From positions 1,550,001-1,614,000 of the forward strand of contig CAWJMN010000001.1 of NCBI GenBank assembly GCA_963844055.1: a stretch of DNA of 64,000 nt. The letters are read 5' to 3'. Origin of the DNA: CAWJMN01 sp963844055. Its GTDB lineage: Bacteria > Planctomycetota > Planctomycetia > Pirellulales > Pirellulaceae. The notes under the pieces are model-generated. The model ran no database searches. It had not been told where the DNA came from and worked only from the letters and a program-made list of their open reading frames with translations. A program made the translations under genes and the position numbers. Shown in pieces: positions 17,727 to 26,013 of the stretch (position 1 is the first letter of the stretch; every line of letters begins with the position of its first letter).

Positions 17727-19151
17727 ATGGGCGAAATGGTAAGGCGGCCGGTTCTGTGGATGCTAATGACCACGGCCTGCGTGCTGTCGGTAATTGCCGA
17801 CGAGGGTTTTGCGGCCGACGCAACGGCCCGCCCCAATGTCGTCATCATTTTTTGTGACGACCTGGGATATGGCGATATTGAGCCGTTTGGGGCTAAGCAG
17901 ATCAAGACGCCGTACCTGAAGCAGATGGCCAGCGAGGGGCGGAAGTTTACGAACTTCTATGTGCCGCAAGCGGTCTGCTCTTCGTCGCGGACGGGACTAC
18001 TAACGGGGTGCTATCCCAACCGCGTTGGAATTTATGGGGCGCTCGGCCCGAATTCCAAAACCGGGATCAGTGCCAAAGAGCAGACGCTGGCCGAGTTGCT
18101 GCATGATGCGAACTATCGCACGGCCATTTTTGGCAAGTGGCATTTGGGAGACAAGCCGCCATTCCTGCCAACCAAGCATGGCTTTGACCAGTATTACGGC
18201 TTGCCATACTCCAATGACATGTGGCCCAAACATCCCACGGCCAAGTTTCCTGATCTGCCGCTGATTGAAAATGACAAGGTCATTCAGCTTGATCCCGATC
18301 AGCGTCTTCTAACGGCAGAGTACACGCGACGAGCGGTGGAGTTTGTTGCGAAGAAGTCGGACCAGCCGTTCTTTCTGTATTTGCCACACACGATGCCGCA
18401 TGTGCCGCTGTTTGTGCCCGACGACCGCCGTGGGAAATCGGAGGCTGGGTTGTATGGCGATGTGATCGAGCAAATTGATTGGTCGGTGGGTCAGGTGTTG
18501 CAAGCGATCAAGGATGTGGGGAAGGAAGAATCGACGATTGTGATATTCACTTCGGATAATGGGCCATGGCTTTCGTATGGAAATCATGCAGGAAGCTCTG
18601 GCGGTTTGCGCGAAGGAAAGGGGACATCGTTTGACGGGGGCGTGCGAGTGCCGTTTATTGTTCGCTGGCCGAAGACAATCGCGCCAGGAACCGTTTGCGA
18701 TCAGCCACTGATGACGATCGACCTGTTACCAACCTTGGTGGGGCTCACTGGGGCGAAGATGCCAGAGCTTCCGATTGATGGCAAGGAGAGCAAAGATTTA
18801 CTGCTGGGAACATCGGAAGCCAAGAACGACCAGCGGCCCTACTGGTTTTATTGGGGCAAAGAGCTGCACGCCGTTCGTAAGGGGAAGTGGAAGCTGCACC
18901 TAGCGCATCCTTACATTCACTTGCAAGAGCCTGGAAAAGATGGCCAGCCCGGTAAGTTGCCGACGCAAAAGATCGAGCAGTCACTATTTGATTTGGAAAG
19001 CGATCCGGCAGAGTCCAAGGATGTGGCCACTGCCCGTCCAGATGTGCTGGCCGATCTGCTGGTAGAAGTCGAAAAAGCACGGGTGGATCTAGGTGATTCG
19101 CTAACGGGGCGTGAAGGTAATGGACACAGGCCGGTAGGCACTTTGGAGTAG
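17727..19151 (+). CDS. Sulfatase (formylglycine-dependent, exported)
   Basis: I start the gene at the ATG at 17727, which has the ribosome site and a signal peptide (LWMLMTTACVLSVIA); an upstream in-frame extension lacks these. The 474-residue product is a type I sulfatase. It has FCDDLGYGD with metal-binding aspartates at about 44-45, the modification motif CSSSR at 84-88 (Cys84 would become formylglycine; the middle residue is Ser where Pro is common), then GLLTGCYPNR, KWHLGD and TSDNGPW. It hydrolyses sulfate esters, probably on sulfated polysaccharides. It is first in a tight operon with an esterase (6 bp apart) and a glycoside hydrolase-like gene. This arrangement suits removal of sulfate, ester groups and backbone linkages from an algal or marine glycan. 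Confidence 0.94.
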   Translation: MGEMVRRPVLWMLMTTACVLSVIADEGFAADATARPNVVIIFCDDLGYGDIEPFGAKQIKTPYLKQMASEGRKFTNFYVPQAVCSSSRTGLLTGCYPNRVGIYGALGPNSKTGISAKEQTLAELLHDANYRTAIFGKWHLGDKPPFLPTKHGFDQYYGLPYSNDMWPKHPTAKFPDLPLIENDKVIQLDPDQRLLTAEYTRRAVEFVAKKSDQPFFLYLPHTMPHVPLFVPDDRRGKSEAGLYGDVIEQIDWSVGQVLQAIKDVGKEESTIVIFTSDNGPWLSYGNHAGSSGGLREGKGTSFDGGVRVPFIVRWPKTIAPGTVCDQPLMTIDLLPTLVGLTGAKMPELPIDGKESKDLLLGTSEAKNDQRPYWFYWGKELHAVRKGKWKLHLAHPYIHLQEPGKDGQPGKLPTQKIEQSLFDLESDPAESKDVATARPDVLADLLVEVEKARVDLGDSLTGREGNGHRPVGTLE

Positions 19152-19157
19152 CAAACG

Positions 19158-20678
19158 ATGGCGCATGGATTGTCGGTGTGTCGGTGGGGCTTAATGGTTT
19201 TGCTACTGCTTGGAGGGTTGCTGCCAGCGGTGGCTCAGGAGCCGCAGGCACCTCGGCCAAGTATCTCCTTTCAGGTATCGCGTGCGGCAGGGCTTTCGGC
19301 TGAGCCGTATACGGGGCGGGTCTATCTGTTGTTCTCTCGGAAGGAGAATCAAGAGCCGCGGGCAGCGCTGCGGTTCATTAGCTCAGAGCCGATTCTCGCC
19401 AAGGATGTACAGAATTGGAAAGAGGGAGAGTCACTAACGTTATCGCTGGAAGAGCAGGGGGCAATTTGTTACCCGCGTAACCTTGTTGTGAGTGACCTAA
19501 TTGGAATGCGCGTGCAAGCGATTGTGCGGCTCAATAGCTGGGACCCGCAGGTGAATCTGGCGGAAGGAAATGCCTATAGTGACGTCGGGAAGGTGGAAAC
19601 GCTGGATGGTTCGGCCGTCCGACTAACCGTTAGCCAAAAGATTCCACCCTATGGCTTTAAGAAGGACGATCGTCGGCAAGAATTTGTGGTGAAGTCGCCA
19701 CTGCTTAGCAAGTTTTATGGCCGGGAAGTGGTGATGCGAGCGGCGGTGATCGTGCCAGAAAAATATGCTGAGTCAGACAAGGTCTATCCGGTCATCTTTC
19801 AAGTGCCGGGATTTGGCGGGACGCATCATTTTGCTCAGCCGCTGACGATGACCAGTGGCCTGGAGGTGGAGTTCGTGCAGGTGCTATTGGATGCGAGCTG
19901 CCCGACGGGGCATCACGTCTTTGCCGATTCCGAAAACAATGGTCCATGGGGAACGGCGCTGGTGGAAGACTTTTTGCCCGCGTTCGAGAAAAGCTTTCGT
20001 GTGGTGAAAAGTCGGCATGGCCGGTTTGTGATGGGACATTCGTCGGGCGGTTGGAGCAGCCTGTGGTTGCAGCTGTCTCACGTGGAGACGTTTGCAGGTG
20101 TTTGGAGCCTCTCGCCTGATCCGATCGATTTTGTTCGCTTTCAAGATATCGACATCTATGAGCCGGGCCAGAATGTTTTTCACGATGGTAAGGGGATGCG
20201 TCGCCCGATAAGTGTGAGCGAAAAGCGAGGGCCAGTCGTTTTGTTTGAAGACCTCTCCGATTTGGAGCATGCGCTGGGGCGTGGTGGACAACTGGGAAGT
20301 TTTGAGGCGGTCTTTGGTCCGAAGGGGAGCAATGGGCTGCCTGTGCCGATGTGGGACTGGAAGACGGGAGCGGTTGATCCGGCCGTTGTCGAGCACTGGA
20401 AGCGGTACGACATTCATCGCTGGCTAACCGCGAATTGGCCCAAAGAGGCAGAGCGTCTGAAAGGGCGGATTCATATCCATATGGATGACCACGACAATTT
20501 TCTGCTTGAGACTGCCTTGAAAAAGATGATGGAGTCGAAGGAACCGTTCCTGCAAGAGATGGAGATTGTCATTCATCCCGGCTGGGGACATGGCTCCTAT
20601 CTGAAAGAAGAATTTCGCCGCAAAATTGGCAAGGAAATGGCGGACGCGTTTTTGCGTGAAAGCGGCCAAGGGCGTTAA
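19158..20678 (+). CDS. Exported alpha/beta-hydrolase esterase
   Basis: The 506-residue protein has a signal peptide (LMVLLLLGGLLPAVAQ), then a beta-rich N-terminal region (about 30-180) and an esterase domain of the Esterase D / enterochelin-esterase type. The nucleophile motif is GHSSGG with Ser295 as the likely catalytic residue (G-H-S-S-G). A plausible acid lies in HMDDHDNF, and a likely catalytic histidine in HPGWGHGSY near the end. It would cleave acyl esters from carbohydrates. It starts 6 bp after the sulfatase stop and its own stop overlaps the next frame (TAATG), so translational coupling within one operon is expected. Confidence 0.85.
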   Translation: MAHGLSVCRWGLMVLLLLGGLLPAVAQEPQAPRPSISFQVSRAAGLSAEPYTGRVYLLFSRKENQEPRAALRFISSEPILAKDVQNWKEGESLTLSLEEQGAICYPRNLVVSDLIGMRVQAIVRLNSWDPQVNLAEGNAYSDVGKVETLDGSAVRLTVSQKIPPYGFKKDDRRQEFVVKSPLLSKFYGREVVMRAAVIVPEKYAESDKVYPVIFQVPGFGGTHHFAQPLTMTSGLEVEFVQVLLDASCPTGHHVFADSENNGPWGTALVEDFLPAFEKSFRVVKSRHGRFVMGHSSGGWSSLWLQLSHVETFAGVWSLSPDPIDFVRFQDIDIYEPGQNVFHDGKGMRRPISVSEKRGPVVLFEDLSDLEHALGRGGQLGSFEAVFGPKGSNGLPVPMWDWKTGAVDPAVVEHWKRYDIHRWLTANWPKEAERLKGRIHIHMDDHDNFLLETALKKMMESKEPFLQEMEIVIHPGWGHGSYLKEEFRRKIGKEMADAFLRESGQGR

Positions 20679-20716
20679 TGCGATTTGAGATGCGGAAAAG
20701 AGTTGGGGATGTAACG

Positions 20717-22117
20717 ATGAAGAGTATTGTGCTTGGCCTTGGGATTTGGGTGGCGCTCGCAGGAATAAGTTTTGCGGCGGAGAAGCCGCTGGCGCTGCAT
20801 CCCGATAATCCGCATTACTTTTTGTTCCATGGCAAGCCTGCGGTGCTGGTGACCTCCGCTGAGCATTATGGATCGGTGCTTAATCTGGATTTCGACTATG
20901 TGAAGTATCTGGCCGAGCTGAAGCAGAATGACCTGAACCTGACGCGGATTTTTACGGGCGTTTACTGCGAGGATACGAAGTCGTTTGGAATCACGCGTAA
21001 CACGCTGGCGCCGGAATCGGGAAAGCTAATTTGCCCTTGGGCTAGATCGGAGGTACCGGGGTATGCTGGTGGCGGAAATAAGTTCGACCTTACCAAGTGG
21101 GATGAGGCATATTTCCGCCGACTGAAGGCCTTTATGGCGGAGGCGAGCAAGCAAGGCGTGGTGGTGGAGATCGCTATTTTCTGCCCATTCTATGAAGACT
21201 CAATGTGGAATCTGAGCCCGATGAATGCAGCCAATAATGTGAACGGCATTGGCAAGGTCGGACGTGAAAGCGTTTACAACCGCGAGAAGAACGGCGAATT
21301 GCAAGCGATCCAAGAAGCGGTCGTCAAAAAGCTGGTGACGGAACTGCGCGAGTTTGACAATCTGTACTGGGAAATTTGCAACGAGCCTTATTTTGGTGGC
21401 GTGAGGGACGATTGGCAGCGGCGGATTGTTGATGTGATTGTAGAAGCGGAAAAGGTGACTGGGCAGCGGCATCTAATCTCGCTGAACATTGCCAACGGAT
21501 CGCAAAAGGTTGAGAAGCCGCATCCAGAGGTTTCGATTTTCAATTTCCACTACACCAGCCCGCCGACGGCCGTGAAAGAGAACTTTGCTCTCAACAAAGT
21601 GATTGGCGAAAACGAAACCGGTTTTAAAGGAACCGGCGACACGCACTATCGGATGGAGGCGTGGGAGTTTTTGATGGCAGGAGGCGGGCTGTTTAATAAC
21701 CTCGACTATTCGTTTGTGGCAGGGCATGAGGATGGGACTTTCAAGTACCCCGAAAAGTCGCCCGGCGGTGGCAATCGAGGATATCGTCAGCAAGTGAAAG
21801 TGCTCAAGCACTTTGTAGAGGGCTTTGACTTTCTGCGGATGATGCCTGATGACATCGTGGTGAAGGGAGGCTTGCCTGCCAAGGGACGCGTGACGGTATT
21901 GAGTGAACCAGGGAAGCAGTACGCCTTTTACTTCTTTGGTGGCGATACGGCCAAACCGCAACTCGCCCTGCCAACCGGCCGCTATCAGGCCGAATGGATC
22001 AGCACGATCACCGGCGAGGTACTCAAAAAAGAATCGATTGAAGCAAAAGATGCCGCGGTAGAAATTGCCTCGCCGAAGTTTGAGGTGGATATTGCCTTGC
22101 GAATTCGGCGGGAGTAG
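20717..22117 (+). CDS. Exported glycoside hydrolase-like TIM-barrel protein
   Basis: I prefer the ATG at 20717, which gives a clean signal peptide (SIVLGLGIWVALAGISFA); the frame is open from an ATG at 20678 overlapping the previous stop. The 466-residue mature protein has the pattern of clan GH-A enzymes. WEICNEPYFGG supplies a candidate acid/base Glu223 after Asn222, and GENETGF offers Glu298 or Glu300 as candidate nucleophile at the end of a later strand. A short C-terminal beta domain follows (QYAFYFFGGD, YQAEWISTITG). I cannot assign a GH family number. With the sulfatase and esterase it probably degrades a decorated polysaccharide. A repeat-bounded element begins 16 bp after its stop. 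Confidence 0.8.
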   Translation: MKSIVLGLGIWVALAGISFAAEKPLALHPDNPHYFLFHGKPAVLVTSAEHYGSVLNLDFDYVKYLAELKQNDLNLTRIFTGVYCEDTKSFGITRNTLAPESGKLICPWARSEVPGYAGGGNKFDLTKWDEAYFRRLKAFMAEASKQGVVVEIAIFCPFYEDSMWNLSPMNAANNVNGIGKVGRESVYNREKNGELQAIQEAVVKKLVTELREFDNLYWEICNEPYFGGVRDDWQRRIVDVIVEAEKVTGQRHLISLNIANGSQKVEKPHPEVSIFNFHYTSPPTAVKENFALNKVIGENETGFKGTGDTHYRMEAWEFLMAGGGLFNNLDYSFVAGHEDGTFKYPEKSPGGGNRGYRQQVKVLKHFVEGFDFLRMMPDDIVVKGGLPAKGRVTVLSEPGKQYAFYFFGGDTAKPQLALPTGRYQAEWISTITGEVLKKESIEAKDAAVEIASPKFEVDIALRIRRE

Positions 22118-22132
22118 GGGACAGGGAAAGGA

Positions 22133-22911
22133 TTGTACACGGAAGGACACGGAAAACACGGAAGGACACGGCCAGCAGGAAGTGTTTGTGGTGCCTAGAA
22201 TCGGTATGCTGGTGAAACGATTAGGATTGGGACGCTGCTAGGTCAGAAAAGTCATGCCTGTGAAGAAGGATTGGGAAATGTCATTTAGTGGGAAGCACGG
22301 TGAATTGACCGATCGAATCCTTGCTGCGTTCTATAAGGTACACCGAACTTTGGGATTTGGTTTCCACGAGAAAGTGTATGAGAATGCGTTGGCTTTGGAG
22401 CTAATCCAACTGGGGCTGAAGGTTGAGCGGCAGTCCGAGATCCCTGTTTTCTATGAAGGGACGATTGTCGGACAGTACTTTGCAGATATCGTCGTCCAAG
22501 GCGCTGTGCTATTGGAACTCAAATCCGTAAGGCAATTTAGCAGTGAGCATGAGGCCCAGCTTTTGAACTATTTGAAAGCGACTCCTCTTGAAGTTGGCCT
22601 GCTACTTAATTTTGGGCCTGTTGCTGAAGTGAAACGGCGCGTATTTGACAACGAATCCAAGGGCTCATTGCGATGGATGAAACAGGGGCATCACGAGTGA
22701 GTGGGAAAGATTTATACACGGAGGGCACGGCCAGCAGGAAGTTCCTTTGCCAGTGGATTTGTGATCACGTGTTTTTTCTAAAAAGCTTTTAACCAATCTT
22801 TCTGAAGCCGGAATTCAGTATCAGCGGAATTTGTTTTGCCTATCGGTTGGCGGTCTAAAACTGATCTGCCGGCCGTGTCTTCCGTGTCCTTCCGTGTCCT
22901 TCCGTGTACAA
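22133..22911. mobile_element. 779-bp inverted-repeat-bounded unit carrying a GxxExxY gene
   Basis: Both ends begin with the same 20 bases, TTGTACACGGAAGGACACGG, in opposite orientation (22133 onward on plus; 22911 backward on minus). The similarity extends to about 45 bp through further copies of an ACACGGAAGG-type unit and CACGGCC. A third, direct copy of the inner part (ACACGGAGGGCACGGCC and then AGCAGGAAG) lies just after the gene at 22715-22742. The only gene inside is the GxxExxY protein. There is no transposase and I see no clear target-site duplication, so it would have to be moved in trans or be a recombination-made cassette. Confidence 0.6.
22254..22700 (+). CDS. GxxExxY protein (PD-(D/E)XK nuclease-like fold)
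   Basis: The 148-residue protein carries the family-defining motif G36-x-x-E39-x-x-Y42 in GFGFHEKVYENAL. It also has a nuclease-like core: Asp78 in YFADIVV and Glu88-x-Lys90 in LLELKSV, the D...ExK arrangement of PD-(D/E)XK proteins. Length is slightly above the family's usual 120-130; a start at the internal ATG at 22278 (MSFSGKHG) would give the standard length. The biochemical role of GxxExxY proteins is not established. They are often scattered, multi-copy, and found in oddly repeated DNA. Here the gene is the sole content of a unit with inverted-repeat ends, consistent with a mobile or domesticated mobile gene. Confidence 0.9.
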   Translation: MPVKKDWEMSFSGKHGELTDRILAAFYKVHRTLGFGFHEKVYENALALELIQLGLKVERQSEIPVFYEGTIVGQYFADIVVQGAVLLELKSVRQFSSEHEAQLLNYLKATPLEVGLLLNFGPVAEVKRRVFDNESKGSLRWMKQGHHE

Positions 22912-23187
22912 AATTCCCAATAGGACCTGCAATTCAGGCCGATGAGTCATGGAATCCACCATGTGATACCTGCTTTTCGCAGCAGAAGTGGTGAGTAACA
23001 CGCATAGCAGGAGCTGTGCCGGTGGAATTGTATACAAAAGACCCGGTTTGAGTGAATTTGGCCGGTTTTTCTGTTTTGTTTTCGCGGGGGGTGTGTTAGG
23101 TTTTGCCTAGTGGCGGGGCGAAAAAGTCGCCTGCTCTGCCACTCCTGCCTTCGTCCCTCCCACCACGAGTTTTGCGAGCAATTTGCC
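22912..23187. other. Intergenic region before the DUF1501 gene
   Basis: Beyond the right end of the repeat unit, this stretch holds no supported gene. It contains the leader of the plus-strand DUF1501 gene; the frame is open upstream of the chosen ATG but lacks a better start. I see no terminator. Confidence 0.45.
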
Positions 23188-24531
23188 ATGCAATCTCTTT
23201 TGAATCGTCGCCACATTTTGCAAGCCGGAGGGATCGGCCTACTTGGGCTTTCGCTCCCTCGTCTGCTGCGTGCTGATCAGTCGTTGCAAAAGGCGAATAC
23301 GCGCAGTGCCGACTCGTGCATTTTGGTGTTCCTCAATGGTGGGCCCAGCCATTTGGATATGTGGGACATGAAGCCGAACGCTCCCGTAGAAATTCGGGGA
23401 GAGTTTCAGCCGATTGCGACATCGGTGCCAGGGATTCAGCTTTCGGAGCATTTGCCCAAGCTGGCAACGCAGATGCACCATGCGACGGTGATTCGGTCGG
23501 TTAGCCACAGCGTGAACAACTCGCACGCGGCCGCCGTCTATGCCGCACTCACCGGACATGATCGTGGAGAGCAGGGGGGCGGCGCGATGCTGACCGACAA
23601 CCCTGCGATTGGTTCCGTCGTCGCTAAGCTTCAGCCGCCGACAACAGCAATGGTTCCTTACGTTTCGCTTCCCTTCGTTACGAAGGAAGGGGCGGGGGGA
23701 CCGCCGCAACCGGGCTTTTTTGGCGGCTGGATGGGGCGGAACTACGATCCGTTTTGGGTCTTGCGGAATCCCGATGATCCAGCCTTCCGCGTAGAAGACC
23801 TTTCGCAGCTTGAGGAAGTGACGGGGGAACGGCTCAGTGGTCGCCGCCGACTTTTGGATGGGCTGAATCAAAGCCGCGTTGCCAAACGCGAGACGGCCAT
23901 GCGAGAAATGGATGGCTTTCAGCAAAAAGCGTTTGAGCTGCTTACTTCGGCCGGAACGCAGCGGGCATTTCAGGTGCAGGATGAGGATGCGGTGCTGCGA
24001 GAGGCCTATGGCCGGAACATCTATGGGCAGAGCGTTTTGCTTGCCCGGCGATTGATTCAGGCCGGAACGCGCGTGGCGTGCATCTCTTGGGCGCCCGATG
24101 CGAATGCCACGTGGGATACGCATGGCAACAACTTTGTGAAGCTGAAAAAAGAGCTGCTGCCCCAGATGGATGCGGCCGTTTCGACGCTGATTTCGGACCT
24201 GGAACTGCGCGGCATGCTGAAGCGGACCCTGGTGGTAGTGATGGGCGAGTTCGGTCGCTCACCACGTATCAATGCAGGGGCAGGGCGTGACCACTGGAAT
24301 GCTTGCTACGGCCTGATGATGGCAGGAGGAGGCGTGAAGGGGGGCCATGTGTTTGGCGCGAGTGATCGCATCGGTGGTCAGCCAGCATCAAACCCGATTT
24401 CGCCAGCCGATGTGGTAGCGACGATCTATCATTGCCTCGGCATTTCTAAGAATTATGAATTGCACGATGGGCTAGGGCGTCCGCACACGGTGGTCCCCGG
24501 TGGAAACGTCATTCACGATGTGCTGGCTTAA
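23188..24531 (+). CDS. DUF1501 family protein
   Basis: The 447-residue protein begins with MQSLLNRRHILQAGGIGLLG, a twin-arginine-like export signal. It then has FLNGGPSHLDMWDMKP, the conserved N-terminal DUF1501 block with metal-binding Asp, and EIRGEFQPI, GIQLSEHLP and RSVSH. The C-terminal blocks MGEFGRSPRIN, AGRDHWN and MMAGGGVKGG with a His pair are present, all in the alkaline phosphatase/sulfatase superfamily arrangement. Enzymatic activity is unproven for the family. It is transcribed toward another DUF1501 gene, with only 15 bp between the two stops. The frame extends 26 codons upstream, but the Tat-like signal identifies the start at 23188. Confidence 0.93.
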   Translation: MQSLLNRRHILQAGGIGLLGLSLPRLLRADQSLQKANTRSADSCILVFLNGGPSHLDMWDMKPNAPVEIRGEFQPIATSVPGIQLSEHLPKLATQMHHATVIRSVSHSVNNSHAAAVYAALTGHDRGEQGGGAMLTDNPAIGSVVAKLQPPTTAMVPYVSLPFVTKEGAGGPPQPGFFGGWMGRNYDPFWVLRNPDDPAFRVEDLSQLEEVTGERLSGRRRLLDGLNQSRVAKRETAMREMDGFQQKAFELLTSAGTQRAFQVQDEDAVLREAYGRNIYGQSVLLARRLIQAGTRVACISWAPDANATWDTHGNNFVKLKKELLPQMDAAVSTLISDLELRGMLKRTLVVVMGEFGRSPRINAGAGRDHWNACYGLMMAGGGVKGGHVFGASDRIGGQPASNPISPADVVATIYHCLGISKNYELHDGLGRPHTVVPGGNVIHDVLA

Positions 24532-24546
24532 TGGCAGGTTTTGCGC

Positions 24547-25962
24547 TTAAGCGATAATCCCTTGCACCGGTGAGCCGCCGCGAGCGATCGGATAAGGGCG
24601 ACCGATGACATCGTGCACCATCATGTGCGGGTCGATGCCGAGGAGCTCGTAAACGGTGGCGACCAGCGCGGAAGGATGCACAGGGTCCTTGGTGGGATAC
24701 GCGCCGTGCTTGTCGGTAGTGCCATAGATATGGCCTTCTTTTACGCCACCGCCGGTTAGCAAGCAAAAGCCGCAGCGTGGCCAGTGATCTCGGCCTGCTT
24801 TGCCGTTGATCTTAGGCGCACGCCCCATTTCGCCCATCACGATGACGAGCGTCGATTCCAAAAGGCCGCGATCTTCCAAGTCTTGGATGAGGGCGGGATA
24901 GACCTTATCCAAGATCGGCAAGTTGAAGTTCTTGAGCATGCCGAAATTGTTTTCGTGCATGTCATACGAATGGCCGTAGTGACGGAAGATGTCTTGGTGA
25001 ACGCTAACAAAGGAGACGCCCGCTTCGACCAAGCGGCGGGCAAGGAGCATGCTAGAGCCGTAAAGATTTCGGCCGTAGCGCTCTTTGGTTTCAGCGGATT
25101 CTTGGGAAAGATCAAAGGCTTTGCGTGTTTTGCCCGAGGTGAGCAGGTCGGTGGCACGCTGCTGGAACTTGTCGAGTCGCTTTTGAGCATTCGAGACGTA
25201 GTTCTTTCGGAACGCATCATCGATTTGGGATAGGAGCGAGAGCCGTTTGTCAAAACGATCGACAGTCATATCGGGCTGGGCGTCGAGGCCGGGCAAGAAG
25301 GGCTCGCCAATGGGCATGACGGGATCGTAGTCGCGTGGGCTGGGCTCGCGATCAAACTTCGGATCGCACATGGCAAACATCGGATCGTACTGGCTTCCTA
25401 AAAAGCCGCCGTACGGGCCGGGGCGACGATAGCCAGCGCCGGCACCGGGATAGCAGGGGAGGCAAACCGCGCCGGGAACATCGGAAGGGCCCAGCCCCAT
25501 GTACTGGCAAATGGCGCCGATGTCTGGCGGGTCTTTGGAGCTGGGCGAAAGTTGTGCGGGGTCACCCTCGGTGTAGCCCGAGAGGATTGGCATCGGGTTG
25601 TGGGAATCGTGCGTGTGTGAAATGGTGCGTATGAGCGTCGACTTGTGCATCCACTTGGCGACGTTTGGCAGATGCTCGCAAATTTGCAAACCGGGAAGCG
25701 AAGTGCTGATCGGCTTGAATTCGCCGCGGATCTCGGCCGGGGCGTCAGGCTTCATATCGAACATGTCGATATGGCTGGGGCCGCCAAGCAGGTTAAAGAG
25801 GATTACCGACTTTGCCTTGCCAGGGCGCGCCTTGGATTGCTCCGCCGCACGAAGCACACTCGGCATGTTCATGCCGAGCAGAGAAAGGCCGCCTGCTACT
25901 AAAAGTTCGCGTCGTTTGATTCCGTCACATAACGTGGCACCACCGCCGAGAACCTTGAGCAT
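24547..25962 (-). CDS. DUF1501 family protein
   Basis: The 471-residue protein has DGIKRRELLVAGGLSLLG as an export signal, then FNLLGGPSHIDMFDMKP, EIRGEFKPI and RTISHTHDSHN. It ends with the block VMGEMGRAPKIN, AGRDHWP and LLTGGGVKEG, and GIDPHMMVHD. All recognisable DUF1501 blocks are intact. It is the downstream partner of a second minus-strand DUF1501 gene 51 bp upstream (the frameshifted one at 26.0-27.4 kb), so the two are probably cotranscribed. Unlike the pair at 58.8-63.5 kb, there is no DUF1553 cytochrome gene here. Confidence 0.93.
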   Translation of the reverse strand: MLKVLGGGATLCDGIKRRELLVAGGLSLLGMNMPSVLRAAEQSKARPGKAKSVILFNLLGGPSHIDMFDMKPDAPAEIRGEFKPISTSLPGLQICEHLPNVAKWMHKSTLIRTISHTHDSHNPMPILSGYTEGDPAQLSPSSKDPPDIGAICQYMGLGPSDVPGAVCLPCYPGAGAGYRRPGPYGGFLGSQYDPMFAMCDPKFDREPSPRDYDPVMPIGEPFLPGLDAQPDMTVDRFDKRLSLLSQIDDAFRKNYVSNAQKRLDKFQQRATDLLTSGKTRKAFDLSQESAETKERYGRNLYGSSMLLARRLVEAGVSFVSVHQDIFRHYGHSYDMHENNFGMLKNFNLPILDKVYPALIQDLEDRGLLESTLVIVMGEMGRAPKINGKAGRDHWPRCGFCLLTGGGVKEGHIYGTTDKHGAYPTKDPVHPSALVATVYELLGIDPHMMVHDVIGRPYPIARGGSPVQGIIA

Positions 25963-26013
25963 GACACGATCCTTTGTCAGGTGACGAAATCAATTCGAGA
26001 ACGTGAGCGGCGA

